This document shows, piece after piece, positions 23,514-33,356 of a stretch of DNA of 64,000 bases; the first letter of the stretch is position 1, and the number at the start of each line of letters is the position of its first letter. The DNA lies in the NCBI GenBank assembly GCA_007570785.1, contig ML660774.1, positions 11,624,476-11,688,475 of the forward strand, read 5' to 3'. The translations under genes and the position numbers were made by a program. This DNA is from Antilocapra americana. Taxonomy: Eukaryota; Chordata; Mammalia; Artiodactyla; Antilocapridae. A model generated the notes under the pieces. The model worked only from the letters and a program-made list of their open reading frames with translations. It made no database searches and was not told the origin of the DNA.

Positions 23514-24869
23514 TTTAGGTTCTTGCCCACTGCTCCCCCTCCCCCAAGATTTAACTTCTTACACACACCCACCCCTTAGTGGATTTAGCTTCTTTCTTAA
23601 TCCCTAGCTCTGTTCCTTGGGGTTCAGATGCATACCTGCTATTCCTCTCAGCCAGGTACCATCCACAGCCTTGCCTCTGCTATCACCTCATCCGTGATCT
23701 CATCCAAGAAAGAAACTATTAGGTGGATCAGCTTAAGTCACTCTGCCTTCATCTCTCAAGCTCTCCGTCCTAATAACAGATATACTAGTTCCCTCAGCTT
23801 GGTGCCAGCTACTGTTTGATAAACTTGCCCTCTGTCACGTCTCCACATAGCTCATCAAAGACAAAAATGAAGTAGTCTGTGAGTGATTGAGTGAATCCTC
23901 ACGCTGATTGATGATTTCCTTGTCTAGGTTCATACACAGTTCCATCTTAGAATCTTGCCTGGAATGAATGTCAGACCCATCAGCTTATAATTCAGAATTC
24001 CACACCCCCGTTTGAAAATAGTGACCTCATTTGCGAGATCTGTCATAGAGATTCATAGAATCATGAGAAGACTGGCTTTATGTCAATCACTGTCATCGTA
24101 CTGTCAGCACTAAGTGTTAGATCTTCTTTCATCTTTATTAAAAAAAAACTTTTTCAGGTGATAATAGTATATTGCCTTTTGATTCCATAATAGGAAGAAT
24201 ATAGAAATTAGCCACTGTTAATATTTGAGTTCATTTCTTTCTGACTTTTTTTCTTTGCATGAATGTTCAAACTTTTTATTTGCTTGTTTAGAAATTAAGG
24301 ATCTCTCAATTCAATTTTGTACTATGCCTGTTTTCATTTACCCTGTTGTGGTCTTTGAAAACATGCTTTTAGAAGACTACGTGATTTTTTTTTTTAATCC
24401 TATGGATATGTCATTATCACATTAAGCATTTCCCCATAAGGCTGTTCCAATAATATAATGATGAATATCTTATTTATTAGTATTTGCATATGTGATTACT
24501 CCCTCAAGATAGAGCCCTAGATGAGATTACTGTACTCAGAAGATGAACAATTTTATGGCTGATATATGTTGCCGAATGACTTTCCAAAAATGTTATATTA
24601 AGTTTCAGAAATGGAGTACAGTGTCTCTCACTGTACCATTGCTTTATTATGTAAAATAATATTTGTTAAAGGGGGATAGTGCTTCATTAATTCATTGTAT
24701 ATAGTTTTTTTTTATTTCTAATGAGGTTGAACTATTTTTCCAAATTAAGTTTGTTGACTGTTTTGTTACTTTCCTGAATTGTCTATTTGTATCTTCTACC
24801 ATTTCAATAATTCTTGTTTTTGTGTGTATGTATAGTCTGAGTGTGTTTAATGTTTATATTCATTTAAAA

Positions 24870-26150
24870 ATAGCTTTACTTAGATGGAATTTACATACTG
24901 TAAAATTTACTATTTTGAAGTATGCAGCTCTGTGCTTTTTAGCGTGTGTACTCACAGTTATATAACCATTCCAGTTATCTAATTCCACAGCATGTCATCA
25001 CTCCAAGAAGAAACTCTTCACCCTAGAGTCACTTCCCGTTTCTCCCTTGCCCCTACTATCCCCAGCAGTACTTTCTGTCTTTATGTATTTCCCTTTTCTG
25101 AACATTTCATATAAACTGAATCATGCAGTATGCAGTCCTTTGTGGCTTGCTGTTTTTACTTAGCATAATGTGTTAAGGTTTATTCAAGTCTGTAGTACGA
25201 ACTAGTACTTCATTTCTTTTTCTCCGTTCTGTGGATATATCAGGGTTACACATAATGCTGCTATGAACTCCTAAGTGAAAATTTTTGTGTGGGCATATGT
25301 TTTTATTTCTTTTAGGTGGAATTTCACTCCTTTAGTGAAATTGCTCTCGTATGGCAGTCCTTTGTTTAACGTTTTGAGGAACTGCCAAACTGTTTTTTGG
25401 AAGTGACTGCACCATTTTAAGATCCCAGCAACAATGTGGGGAGGTTCCAGTTTTTTCCCATCTCTGCCGCCACTAGTCATTGTCAGTCTCTTTCATTCGT
25501 CCCAGGAGGTGTGAAGTGGTATTCATCATGGCTTTGGTTTGCATTTCCCTAATGACTAATTACGTTGAGCATCTTGTCATGTGTTTAATGACCATTTGTG
25601 TATCTTTGAAAAGCTATCTATTCACATCCTTTGTTCATTTTTAATTGGATTATTTGTCTTTTTAATTATTGAGTTGCAAAAGTTCTTTATACATTATGGA
25701 TATAAATCTGTAATTCGTATACTAAGTAGTCCGATATAAATCTGTAAGAGGTATGACTTGCATATGTTTTCTCCTAGTCTGTCAGTTTTTTTTTTTCACT
25801 GTCTTGATGGTGCCCTTTGAACACAAGGGTTTTCCTCCTGGTGGTTCCGATGGCAGAGAATCTGCCTGCTAATGCAGGAGACCCAGGTTCAATCCCTGGG
25901 TCAGGAAGATCTCCTGGAGAAGGGAATGGCTACCCACTGCAGTATTTTTTCCTGAAGAATTCCATGGACAGAGGGGCCTGATGGGCTGCAGTCCATGGGG
26001 TCACAAAGAGTCGGACAAGACTAAGCAAGTTACACTTTTTTCTTGAATGCAAAAGTTTTGAATTTCAATGAAATCAACCTTACCCAGTTTTTCTTTTGTC
26101 ACTTGTGCTTTTCGTGTCATATCCATGGGTGTTTTTTTAAAAGCCCCCCC
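24870..26150 (-). mobile_element. Old L1 ORF2 end and 3' UTR, split by a SINE
   Basis: Inverse L1: atagctttacttagatggaa, tttctgaacatttcatataa, gcataatgtgttaaggttta, then the conserved ORF2 end (ggtttgcatttccctaatga, catcctttgttcatttttaa) and, after the SINE, gcaaaagttttgaatttcaa. A 34-base period duplication (gatataaatctgtaa twice) lies at 25699-25747. The coding sense strand is fully degraded. Confidence 0.75.
25828..26034 (+). mobile_element. Bov-tA SINE inserted in the L1
   Basis: Head ttttcctcctggtggttccg, B box ggttcaatccc, body ggagaagggaatggc, end cggacaagactaagc. The L1 flanks ttgaacacaaggg and ttgaatgcaaaag are probably a diverged target duplication. Confidence 0.9.
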
Positions 26151-26276
26151 ACCTTTTTTCTGATTAAAAACATAATACAGAAAATTTAGTTCAAAAAAGC
26201 AGAAAGAAAATGAAAGCTGTGCATAATCTCAACACCCAAGAACTGCTGTTAACTTTGTATCTATTGTGAGCCCTTT

Positions 26277-26571
26277 TCTTTGATAGCTCAGTTGGTGAAA
26301 AATCCGCCTGCAATGCAGGAGATCCTGATTCAATTCCTGGGTCAGGAATATCCCCTGGAGAAGGCTACCCACTTCAATATTCTTGGGATTCCCTTATAGC
26401 TCTGCTGGTAAAGAATCTGCCTGCAAAGTGGGAGACCTAGGTTCGATCCCTGGGTTGGGAAGATCCCCTGGAGACGGGAAGGGCAACCCATTCAGTATTC
26501 TGGCCTAGAGAATTCCATGGACTGTATAGTCCATGAGATTGCAAAGAGGCGGACAGGACTGAGCAACTTAT
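26277..26571 (+). mobile_element. Two Bov-tA SINEs head to tail
   Basis: The first copy (26277-26385) is cut off in mid-body at caatattcttgg. The second (26386-26571) starts there with a fresh tRNA head, has the B box ggttcgatccc, and runs to ggacaggactgagcaac. Either one SINE inserted into another and the remainder was lost, or unequal recombination joined them. Confidence 0.85.
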
Positions 26572-26593
26572 CTTTATATAAACTTTATAAACT

Positions 26594-26614
26594 AAATATA
26601 TATATATATATATA
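26594..26614. repeat. (TA)n microsatellite
   Basis: About nine TA units next to the tail of the upstream SINE. Likely length-variable. Confidence 0.85.
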
Positions 26615-27600
26615 AAACTTTTCTTTATATAAAAATAGGAAAACAACATAAAACAAAATTAGGTCTGTTTTACTTCTCTGTGTGTGTGTATAATTTTGGA
26701 AAGTGAGAACCTGTGTTTTGTATCTACTAGTATACCATAAATATATTTTTTACTTATTAAACTTTCTTCTGAAAAATGATTTGTCGTCACTACACGGTCT
26801 CGCATGGTGTGGAGGCATTATAAGTTGTTTAGGGTTAGAAGGCAAGCAATCACTTCTCCATGGGTCTTAAACATTTCTGCACTTTTGTGCTGAAGTTATC
26901 TTTTTCAAGGGTGATTTTGTAGTGAACCGCCTTGGAAGAAAGACACAGATCCTCCCCTGGGCAAAGGGCAGATTCGTTTGCTGTCCAGGATAAGAAAGAC
27001 AATATTTTCCTTGGTTGGGGGCAGGGTTGTTAGCAGCCCTCTTACAAGATTGGCATGTTGGCGGCTCTGGGCTCTGAGTTCCTCATCTGGCAGCTGCTGT
27101 GTGCAAGGCCCGCGCTGGGCACTCTTTTCCCATAGACCTGGAAGGGGACGTGGGGAGGGGGTAGGCCCCTGACACAGGCCTGGGGCCCCATGTCCCGGGG
27201 CACAGAGAGTCACAGAGTCCAAGTTCCTGACCCTGGAGCCTTGTGTCTTCTGTCAGCATCTTTGATACCACGGATGATACTAATTTGTGAGGTTGCAAGC
27301 AAATTAACATTTCAGACATTTTGCAGCTTTCAACTAAGTTTATTCATTAATATCTGATATTTATTTGCTCCCGTTTTGTCACTAGAACAAATAACTGATA
27401 AACATCCGTGAATTTAAATTGTTGGGCAAATTTCTCCCATTGCCTCAGATTAAGCTTCTAAGGTGTGTTTGCAGGGTCTGTTTCTATATATATTGTAAAG
27501 ATTTTTGACGTCATCTGCTACATTTGCCGTTGAGGTTGTGTCTGATTTACCACTGTAAGCAGAGGAACTTTTTCTTTCTTACGAGGATGATATATGAAGT

Positions 27601-27832
27601 GTTGCTGTTGTTCAGTCGCTGAGTCGTGTGCGACTCATTGCAACCCCGTGGACTACAGCACGCCAGCCTTCCCTGTCCTTCACCATCTCCAAACTCATGT
27701 CCATTGAGTCACTGATGCCATCAAACCATCTCATCCTCTGTGACCCCCTTCTCCTCCTACCTTCAGTCTTTCCCAGCATCAGGGTCTTTTCTAGTGAGTC
27801 GGCTCTTCACATCAGGTGGCCAAAGTTAGAAC
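27601..27832 (-). mobile_element. BovB LINE 3' terminal fragment
   Basis: Starts gttgctgttgttcagtcgct (inverse of the BovB microsatellite-bearing end), runs through ccatctcatcctctg and gcatcagggtcttttct, and stops at gtggccaaagtta. There is a small internal deletion near 27692. Only the last 230 or so bases of BovB are present. Confidence 0.88.
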
Positions 27833-27954
27833 TTCAGCAAGTGTGGTTTCTCATTAATTTATATAGCTTTGCCTATTGGTGAGATTGAATATACTTTTGG
27901 TGGCTGTCTGTAACAGTAGCAATATAGTAATAGTACTGGTGAAAGAAAATCCTT

Positions 27955-28920
27955 CAGTAGCGTTTGCTGTGTGCTAGGCATTTGATTCATTAGTCCTTAA
28001 AATAACTCTATTCAGTTCAGCTCAGTTGTGTCCGACTCTTTGTGACCCTGTGAACCGCAGTACGCCAGGCCTTGCCTGTCCATCACCAACTCTCGGAGTC
28101 CACCCAAACCCATGTCCATCGAGTCGGTGATGCCATCCAACCATCTCATCCTCTGTCTTCCCCTTCTCCTCCTGCCTCCAGTCCTTCCCAGCATCAAGGT
28201 CTTTTCCAGTGAGTCAGCTCTTCGCATTAGGTGGCCAAAGTATTGGAGTTTCAGCTTCAGCATCAGTCCTTCCAATGAACACCCAGGACTGATCTTTTTT
28301 AGGATGGACTGGTTGGATCTCCTTGCAGTCCGAGTGACTCTCAAGAGTCTTCTCCAACACCACAGTTCAGAAGCATCAATTCTTCAGCTCTCAGCTTTCT
28401 TTATAGTCCAACTCTCATGTCCATACATGACTACTGGAAAAACCATAGCCTTGACTAGACGGATCTTTGTTGACAAAGTAATGTCTCTGCTTTTTAATAT
28501 GCTGTCTAGGTTGGTCATAGCTTTCCTTCCAAGGAGTAAGCCTCTTTTGATTTCATGGCTGCAGTCACCATCTGCAGTGATTTTGGAGCCCAGGAAAATA
28601 AAGTCAGCCACTGTTTCCCCATCTATCTGCCATGAAGTGATGGGACCAGATGCCATGATCTTAGTTTTCTGAATGTTGAGATTTAAGCCAACTTTTTCAC
28701 TCTCCTCTTTCACTTTCATCAAGAGGCTCTTTAATTCTTCACTTTCTGCCATAAGGGTGGTGTCATCTGCATATCTGAGGTTACCGATATTTCTCCCGGC
28801 TATCTTGATTCCAGCTTATGCTTCATAACTCTATTAGGTGAGTATTATTATTATCCCCATTTCACAGATAAGGAAACTGAGGTGAAATGAGTTAGCTGCA
28901 AGGAGCAGAGTGAGGATTCA
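27955..28920 (-). repeat. MIR-like old repeat split by a BovB insertion
   Basis: The left part (27955-28012: gctgtgtgctaggcattt, cttaaaataactctatt) and the right part (28825-28920: ctattaggtgagtattatta, ccatttcacagataaggaaa, ctgaggtgaaatgag) read as one inverse MIR-type repeat once the intervening BovB is removed. The 11 bases ataactctatt are present on both sides. Confidence 0.8.
28002..28835 (-). mobile_element. BovB LINE with perfect 11-base target duplication
   Basis: ataactctatt flanks it at 28002-28012 and 28825-28835, so the element is 28013-28824. Minus-strand frames 28384-28752 and 28012-28344 hold the post-palm RT segments. The YADD motif is intact at the codon level (aspartates at 28762-28767), just upstream of the first frame. 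It is 5'-truncated right after YADD, so no catalytic protein is possible. Confidence 0.93.
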
Positions 28921-29171
28921 GAAGCAGACAGTATAGCAACGTTTGTGTTCTCAAAAACTCCACTGTCACACATTTGGATGTTGAGAGCAAGAGAAAAGGT
29001 GGTCTGGGTTTCCAGTGCTTCGCCCTCTCAGCCCTCCTCACAGTCTTGCCCTGAGGGAATGTATCAGACATGCCTCTCATTTTTTCTTATTACTGCAATT
29101 TGGTTTTGTCAAAAGAACCAAGGTCAGCCTTTTGTTTTGATTTGAATCTGTATAAAGACTGTCAATCCTAA

Positions 29172-29452
29172 AGAAATTCAACTGTGAATATTCACTGGAA
29201 GGAGTGATGCTGAAGCTCCAATACTTCGGCCACCTGATGTGAAGAGCCAACTCATTGGAAAAGACCCAGAAGCTGGGACAGATGAGGGCAAGAGGAGAAG
29301 AACGTGACAGGATGAGATGGTTGGATGGCATCACTGACTCAATGGACATAGGTTTGAGCAAGCTCCAGGAGATAGTGAAGGACAGGGAGGCCTGGTGTGC
29401 TGCACTTTATGGGGTTACAAAGAGTCAGACAGGACTTAGTGACCAAACAACA
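29172..29452 (+). mobile_element. BovB LINE 3' end, sense orientation
   Basis: tgaagctccaatacttcggc, cactcattggaaaagaccc (diverged), gggcaagaggagaagaacg, gagatggttggatggcatca, gacagggaggcctggtgtgc, then gagtcagacaggacttagtg and a caacaacaaa tail. It lies in the same direction as MTMR7. Confidence 0.9.
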
Positions 29453-29629
29453 ACAAAGACATTATTGCCCAATTGTTACGGGCTGTTCCATTGCCCAGTA
29501 TTTGACAATATTGGGGAGGTATCCCATGTAATCAAGTACGTGATCTCACTTCAAAAGCAAGGCTTATAAGTTTGTTACAGTGAAACGCACCACTTAAGTG
29601 ATGTGTATAGCTATGGCTTATTTGTATTG

Positions 29630-29692
29630 TTGTATGGCAGAAACCAACAAAACGTTGTGAAAAATTTTTTTAAAAAAAGGAAAAAAAAGAGC
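29630..29692 (+). mobile_element. L1 3' terminal scrap
   Basis: tggcagaaaccaacaaaacg, ttgtgaaa and an A-rich end match the last 50 or so bases of ruminant L1. Too short for more. Confidence 0.5.
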
Positions 29693-29873
29693 TGTAGCAG
29701 TTACGTTTTGTTTCGTTTTCTGAGTTGTGGCTAAGTGGTAGTTGTGGCCAAGCTTTCCTTGAAGCCACTTACATGTGTTGAAATCTTCACTTCTAGTAGG
29801 TTTTGCAAAAGTGTAGTTGAAGTCTGGGTTGTCCGGATGTGGGTACAGAACACATAATGTGTCATAGACCATA

Positions 29874-30277
29874 AGAAAGTGAAAGTGAAGTCGCTCAGTC
29901 GTGTCCGACTCTTTGCGACCCCATGGACTGTAGCCTACCAGGCTCCTCAGTCCATGGAATTTTCCAGGCAAGACTACGGTCTTCACCATCTGAACCACAA
30001 TCCCTATACATTTTATCCTGTGTAAGAAAGTGAAAGTGAAAGTCGCTCAATCGTGTCCGACTCTTTGTGACCCCACAGACTATACAGTCCCTAGGCCAGA
30101 ATACTGGAATGGGTGGCCTTTCCCTTCTCCAGGGGATCTTCCCAACTCAGGGATCAAACCCAGGTCTTCTGCAATGCAGGAGGGATTCTTTACCAGCTGA
30201 GCCACAAGGAAGTAGCCAAGCCCTTCCCCAGCGGATTGCAGGTGGATTCTTTACCAACTGAGCTATCAGGAAGCCCT
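29874..30277 (-). mobile_element. Cluster of three rearranged Bov-tA SINEs
   Basis: 29874-29998 has the inverted tail and body joined to the head remnant (cttcaccatctgaaccac), so its middle is deleted. 30026-30212 is a second, nearly full copy with inverse B box ggatcaaaccc. 30225-30277 is only a third head (ggattctttaccaactgagc, ggaagccc). All three share an orientation. Confidence 0.85.
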
Positions 30278-30589
30278 TTCTATTAGGGGGATGTATTCTG
30301 TATGTGTGTGTGATGGTGAAAATTCTGTGAAGAGAAATAGCACAATATGAGGAGAGGGCTGTTGGTGGGAGTGAGTGAGGATGAGTCTGTTTGATATAGG
30401 TTGATAATACAGCCTTCATGATAAAATGACATTTGAGCAGAGGCCTGGAAGTGAGGGAGCCGCTCACCCACTCACCTGAGGACAGCAGAGGGTCTGGAAG
30501 TAGGTGTGTGCTTGGAGTCTTCAAGCAGGAGCAGGAAGCCAGGTGGGTGAGGGGAGGGAATGGGGTAGCTGTGGGGAGCCAGCTTTAAG

Positions 30590-30590
<1 letters not shown>

Positions 30591-30622
<32 letters not shown>

Positions 30623-30639
30623 GGGGGGGGGGGGTGGGG
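30591..30639 (+). repeat. Poly-G tract
   Basis: 31 G (30591-30621), T, 12 G (30623-30634), T, 4 G. It is on the MTMR7 coding strand, so the intronic pre-mRNA would be G-rich as well. It can form a G-quadruplex. Reads and assembly are error-prone in such runs, so the exact length is unreliable. Confidence 0.9.
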
Positions 30640-30800
30640 TGCAGGGACTCTCACTCTGCCTGTGGGGAGATCCACAGAAGGGATCCAAGGTCTGGCTTAT
30701 CTTTAACAGGATCTTGGGCAAAAATAAACTGGATGCAGGTGGGAGGGTAGGCAGAGATAGAAGGGATGAGGGTAGCAATGGAGGTGAAAATATATGAGAT

Positions 30801-30855
30801 ATATGTGTGTGTATATATATCTCCTGAGTCGGAAAGATCTGCTGGAGAAGGGAAT
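30801..30855 (+). repeat. TA/TG simple repeat joined to a short Bov-tA scrap
   Basis: atatgtgtgtgtatatatat is followed by ctcctgagtcggaaagatct and gctggagaaggga, which matches about 33 bases of the Bov-tA mid-body and nothing on either side. Confidence 0.55.
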
Positions 30856-31400
30856 TATATAGACAAACCAACTGTACTTAAAAGTAGAGTGGTAAGGATT
30901 TACTGATAGAGTAGATAAGAGAGGAGAGAAAAGAGTCAAGGAGAGCACCTAGGTTAGCCTGGAAGGGTGGGTTGCTGAGATGGGAAGAGCCACAGGAGGA
31001 GATCAGAGGTGAGGGGAGAGAGACCCTGGGGCTCAGTTTTGGACACACCCAATTTGAGATGCCTATTAGGCACACAGAGGATTTTCTTAGTAGGATGGAG
31101 GCATCCCCTTGAGGCACTACAGGGCAATGCGAGAGTGGCATAGTTTTTTTTTTTTTTTTTTAAATACGGGTATTTCTTCTTTGTCACTTTATAAAGATCT
31201 CAAATCCTTTAGAAAGTAGTCTGATGTAAATAAAGTCAGTCATTAAATACAAATTCTGGAAAACTTTCTCATAAACCATATATGCTTGTATGTTAGGTCA
31301 GAGTACCCTATGGATTTCATTGCTTCTAAGGACTAATTAATGTCAAATTATTTTCAGTTGACTATTGAATTATGTGTCTTGTATGTAAATAATATATTTA

Positions 31401-31471
31401 GTTTTGTTGTTTAGTCGCTGAGTCATATCTGACTCTTTTGTAACCCCATATACTGTAGCCTGTCAGGCTTA
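31401..31471 (-). mobile_element. Bov-A/BovB 3' terminal fragment
   Basis: gttttgttgtttagtcgctg, catatctgactcttttgtaa, cccatatactgtagcctgtc. About 70 bases of the tail shared by BovB and Bov-A SINEs; the source cannot be told. Confidence 0.75.
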
Positions 31472-31559
31472 TTCCCAGTAGCTTAATTTTGGGTTTTTTT
31501 CCCCCCACCTTCACCTATCATTTATCAAGGTGAACTGTAAACAGATACATTTTCCAGCA

Positions 31560-32960
31560 TGAGAGAAGTGTAAGATTTAAAGGTGTGCTGAATCCTATTT
31601 CATCGTGTGGCTGGATCACAGTTCACTCACTCACTCACTGAAGAACATCTGAGTGGCTTCCAGGTTTTGGCAGTTATGAATAAAGCTGTTATAGACTTCC
31701 GTGTACATGTTTTTGTGTGAATATAAGTGTTCAGCTCAAAATCCGAAAGAAGGTAATTGCTCGATGACCTAGTAAGAGCGTGTTTGGTTTTATAAGTAAA
31801 CCATCAAACTTTCTTCCAGAGTGACTGTACCATTTTGCATTTTTATCAGGAATGAAGGAGAGTTCCAGTTGCTTCACATCCTTGTCAACATTTGCTCTTG
31901 TCAGTGTTTGTATTCTAATCAGTGTGTAGTGGTAGCTCATTGTGGTTTTAATTTGCATTTCCCTGATGAGGTATGATAGAAGGTGTATGCTTATTTGCCA
32001 TCTGTATGTTTTTGGTGAGGCATCTGTTAAGGTCTTTGGCTCATTTTTTAATCAGGTGTTTATTTATTATCAAAAATGCCTTTTGCAAATATTCTCTCCC
32101 AATCTGTGGCTTGACTTTTCAGTTTTGGGTTTGTTTTTTTTTTTGGCAGTGTCCTTTTTTTAAAAAATTTTAATTGGAGGCTAATTACTTTACAATATTA
32201 TGGTGGTTTTTGCCATACATTGACATGAATCAGCCATGGGTGTACATGTGTTCCTCATCCTGACCCTCCTTCCCACCTCCCTCCCCATCCCATCCCTCAG
32301 GGTCTTTTACAAAGCAGAAGTTTTTGATTTTAATTAGCTCTTGCTTATCAATTCTTTCTTTTGTAGATCATGCCTTTGCTGTTGTATTTAAAAAGCACTG
32401 CGAAACCATCAGAATTTTCTTCTGTGTTATATCCTGGCCAGTTGTTCATTTTTAATTGTGTCATCTATATTTGTATTATTGAGTTGTAAGTCTTTGTATA
32501 TTCTGGATACCAGATCTTTATCAGATATGACTTGCAGATATTTTCTTCCATTTTGTGGGTCATTTTTTTCACTTTCTTATTGTTGTCCTTAGAAGCACAA
32601 AAGTTTTTAATTTTGATAAAGTCCAATTTACCTATTTTTCCTTTGATTGCTTGTGTTATATGCCATATCTAAGAAACCATTGCCTATTCCAGGGTCATAA
32701 ATATTTATACTATGTAGTTCTTTGATCCATTTTGAGTTTTTGTATATGGTATGCGATAGAGGTCTACATTCACACTTTTTCATATGGGATTCCCATTGTT
32801 CCAGCATCCTTTACTGACTTTCCTTATTCCCTCTGTCTCCACAACCTTGTGAAAAATTATTTCCCTATAGTTGCTCAGACCATAGATGCTTGGGTTTCTT
32901 ACTGGACTCTTGCTTCCATTCCTTTGATCTCTATCCTTCACTAGTACCACACAGTCTTAA
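31560..32960 (-). mobile_element. Old L1 ORF2 end and 3' UTR, interrupted by a younger L1
   Basis: Inverse L1 ORF2 C-terminal region: ggttttggcagttatgaata, gtttgtattctaatcagtg, tttgcatttccctgatgagg; then, after the insert, gtttttgattttaattagct, atgacttgcagatattttct, ggtcatttttttcactttct, and atccattttgagtttttgta. Sense frames are degraded. Confidence 0.8.
32155..32303 (-). mobile_element. Ruminant L1 3' end nested in the older L1
   Basis: ttttaattggaggctaatta, ctttacaatattatggtggt, tttgccatacattgacatga, cctccctccccatcccatcc: about 140 bases of the ruminant L1 3' UTR, inverted, with the inverse A tail at 32153-32167. The older L1 resumes at about 32304. Confidence 0.85.
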
Positions 32961-32971
32961 TTACTATAGCA

Positions 32972-33050
32972 ATGCATATGATCTTGAATGAGTCACTTGA
33001 GGTCTCCCAAAGCCTTGATTTCTCCATCTGTAACTCAAACAAGAGGATAC
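32972..33050 (+). repeat. MIR-like relic
   Basis: gatcttgaatgagtcacttg, agccttgatttctccatctg, taactc resembles the MIR core (gggcaagtcacttaacctct, tcatctgtaa). It abuts the SINE at 33066. Confidence 0.45.
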
Positions 33051-33058
33051 ATTGAAAC

Positions 33059-33356
33059 ACTTAACGTGACTGCTACTGCTGCTGCTAAGTCGCTTCAGTC
33101 ACATCCGACTCTGTGCGACCCCATAGACGGCAGCCCACCAGGCTCCCCTGTCCCTGGAATTCTCCAGGCAAGAACACTGGAGTGGGTTGCCATTTCCTTC
33201 TCCAATGCTTGAAAGTGAAAAGTGAAGTCACTCAGTCGCTCAGTCGTGTCTGACTCTTTGCAACCCAATGCACTGAGGCCTACCAGGCTCCCCCATCCAT
33301 GAGAGTTTCCAGGCAGGAGTACTGGAGTGGGGTGCCAGTGCCTTCTCTGACTTAAC
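33059..33356 (-). mobile_element. Bov-A2 SINE (dimer) with 7-base target duplication
   Basis: Same two-unit structure as at 2421: cgacccca...agacgg unit, a tgaaagtgaaaagtgaagtc linker, and a second unit ending ggagtggggtgccagtgcct. acttaac occurs at 33059-33065 and 33350-33356. A tgctactgctgctgct tract forms its left (3') end. Confidence 0.9.

Noticed and set aside
30472..30871. Poly-proline and poly-glycine open frames
   Set aside because: They are translations of the poly-G tract and its flanks, with no start context or domain.
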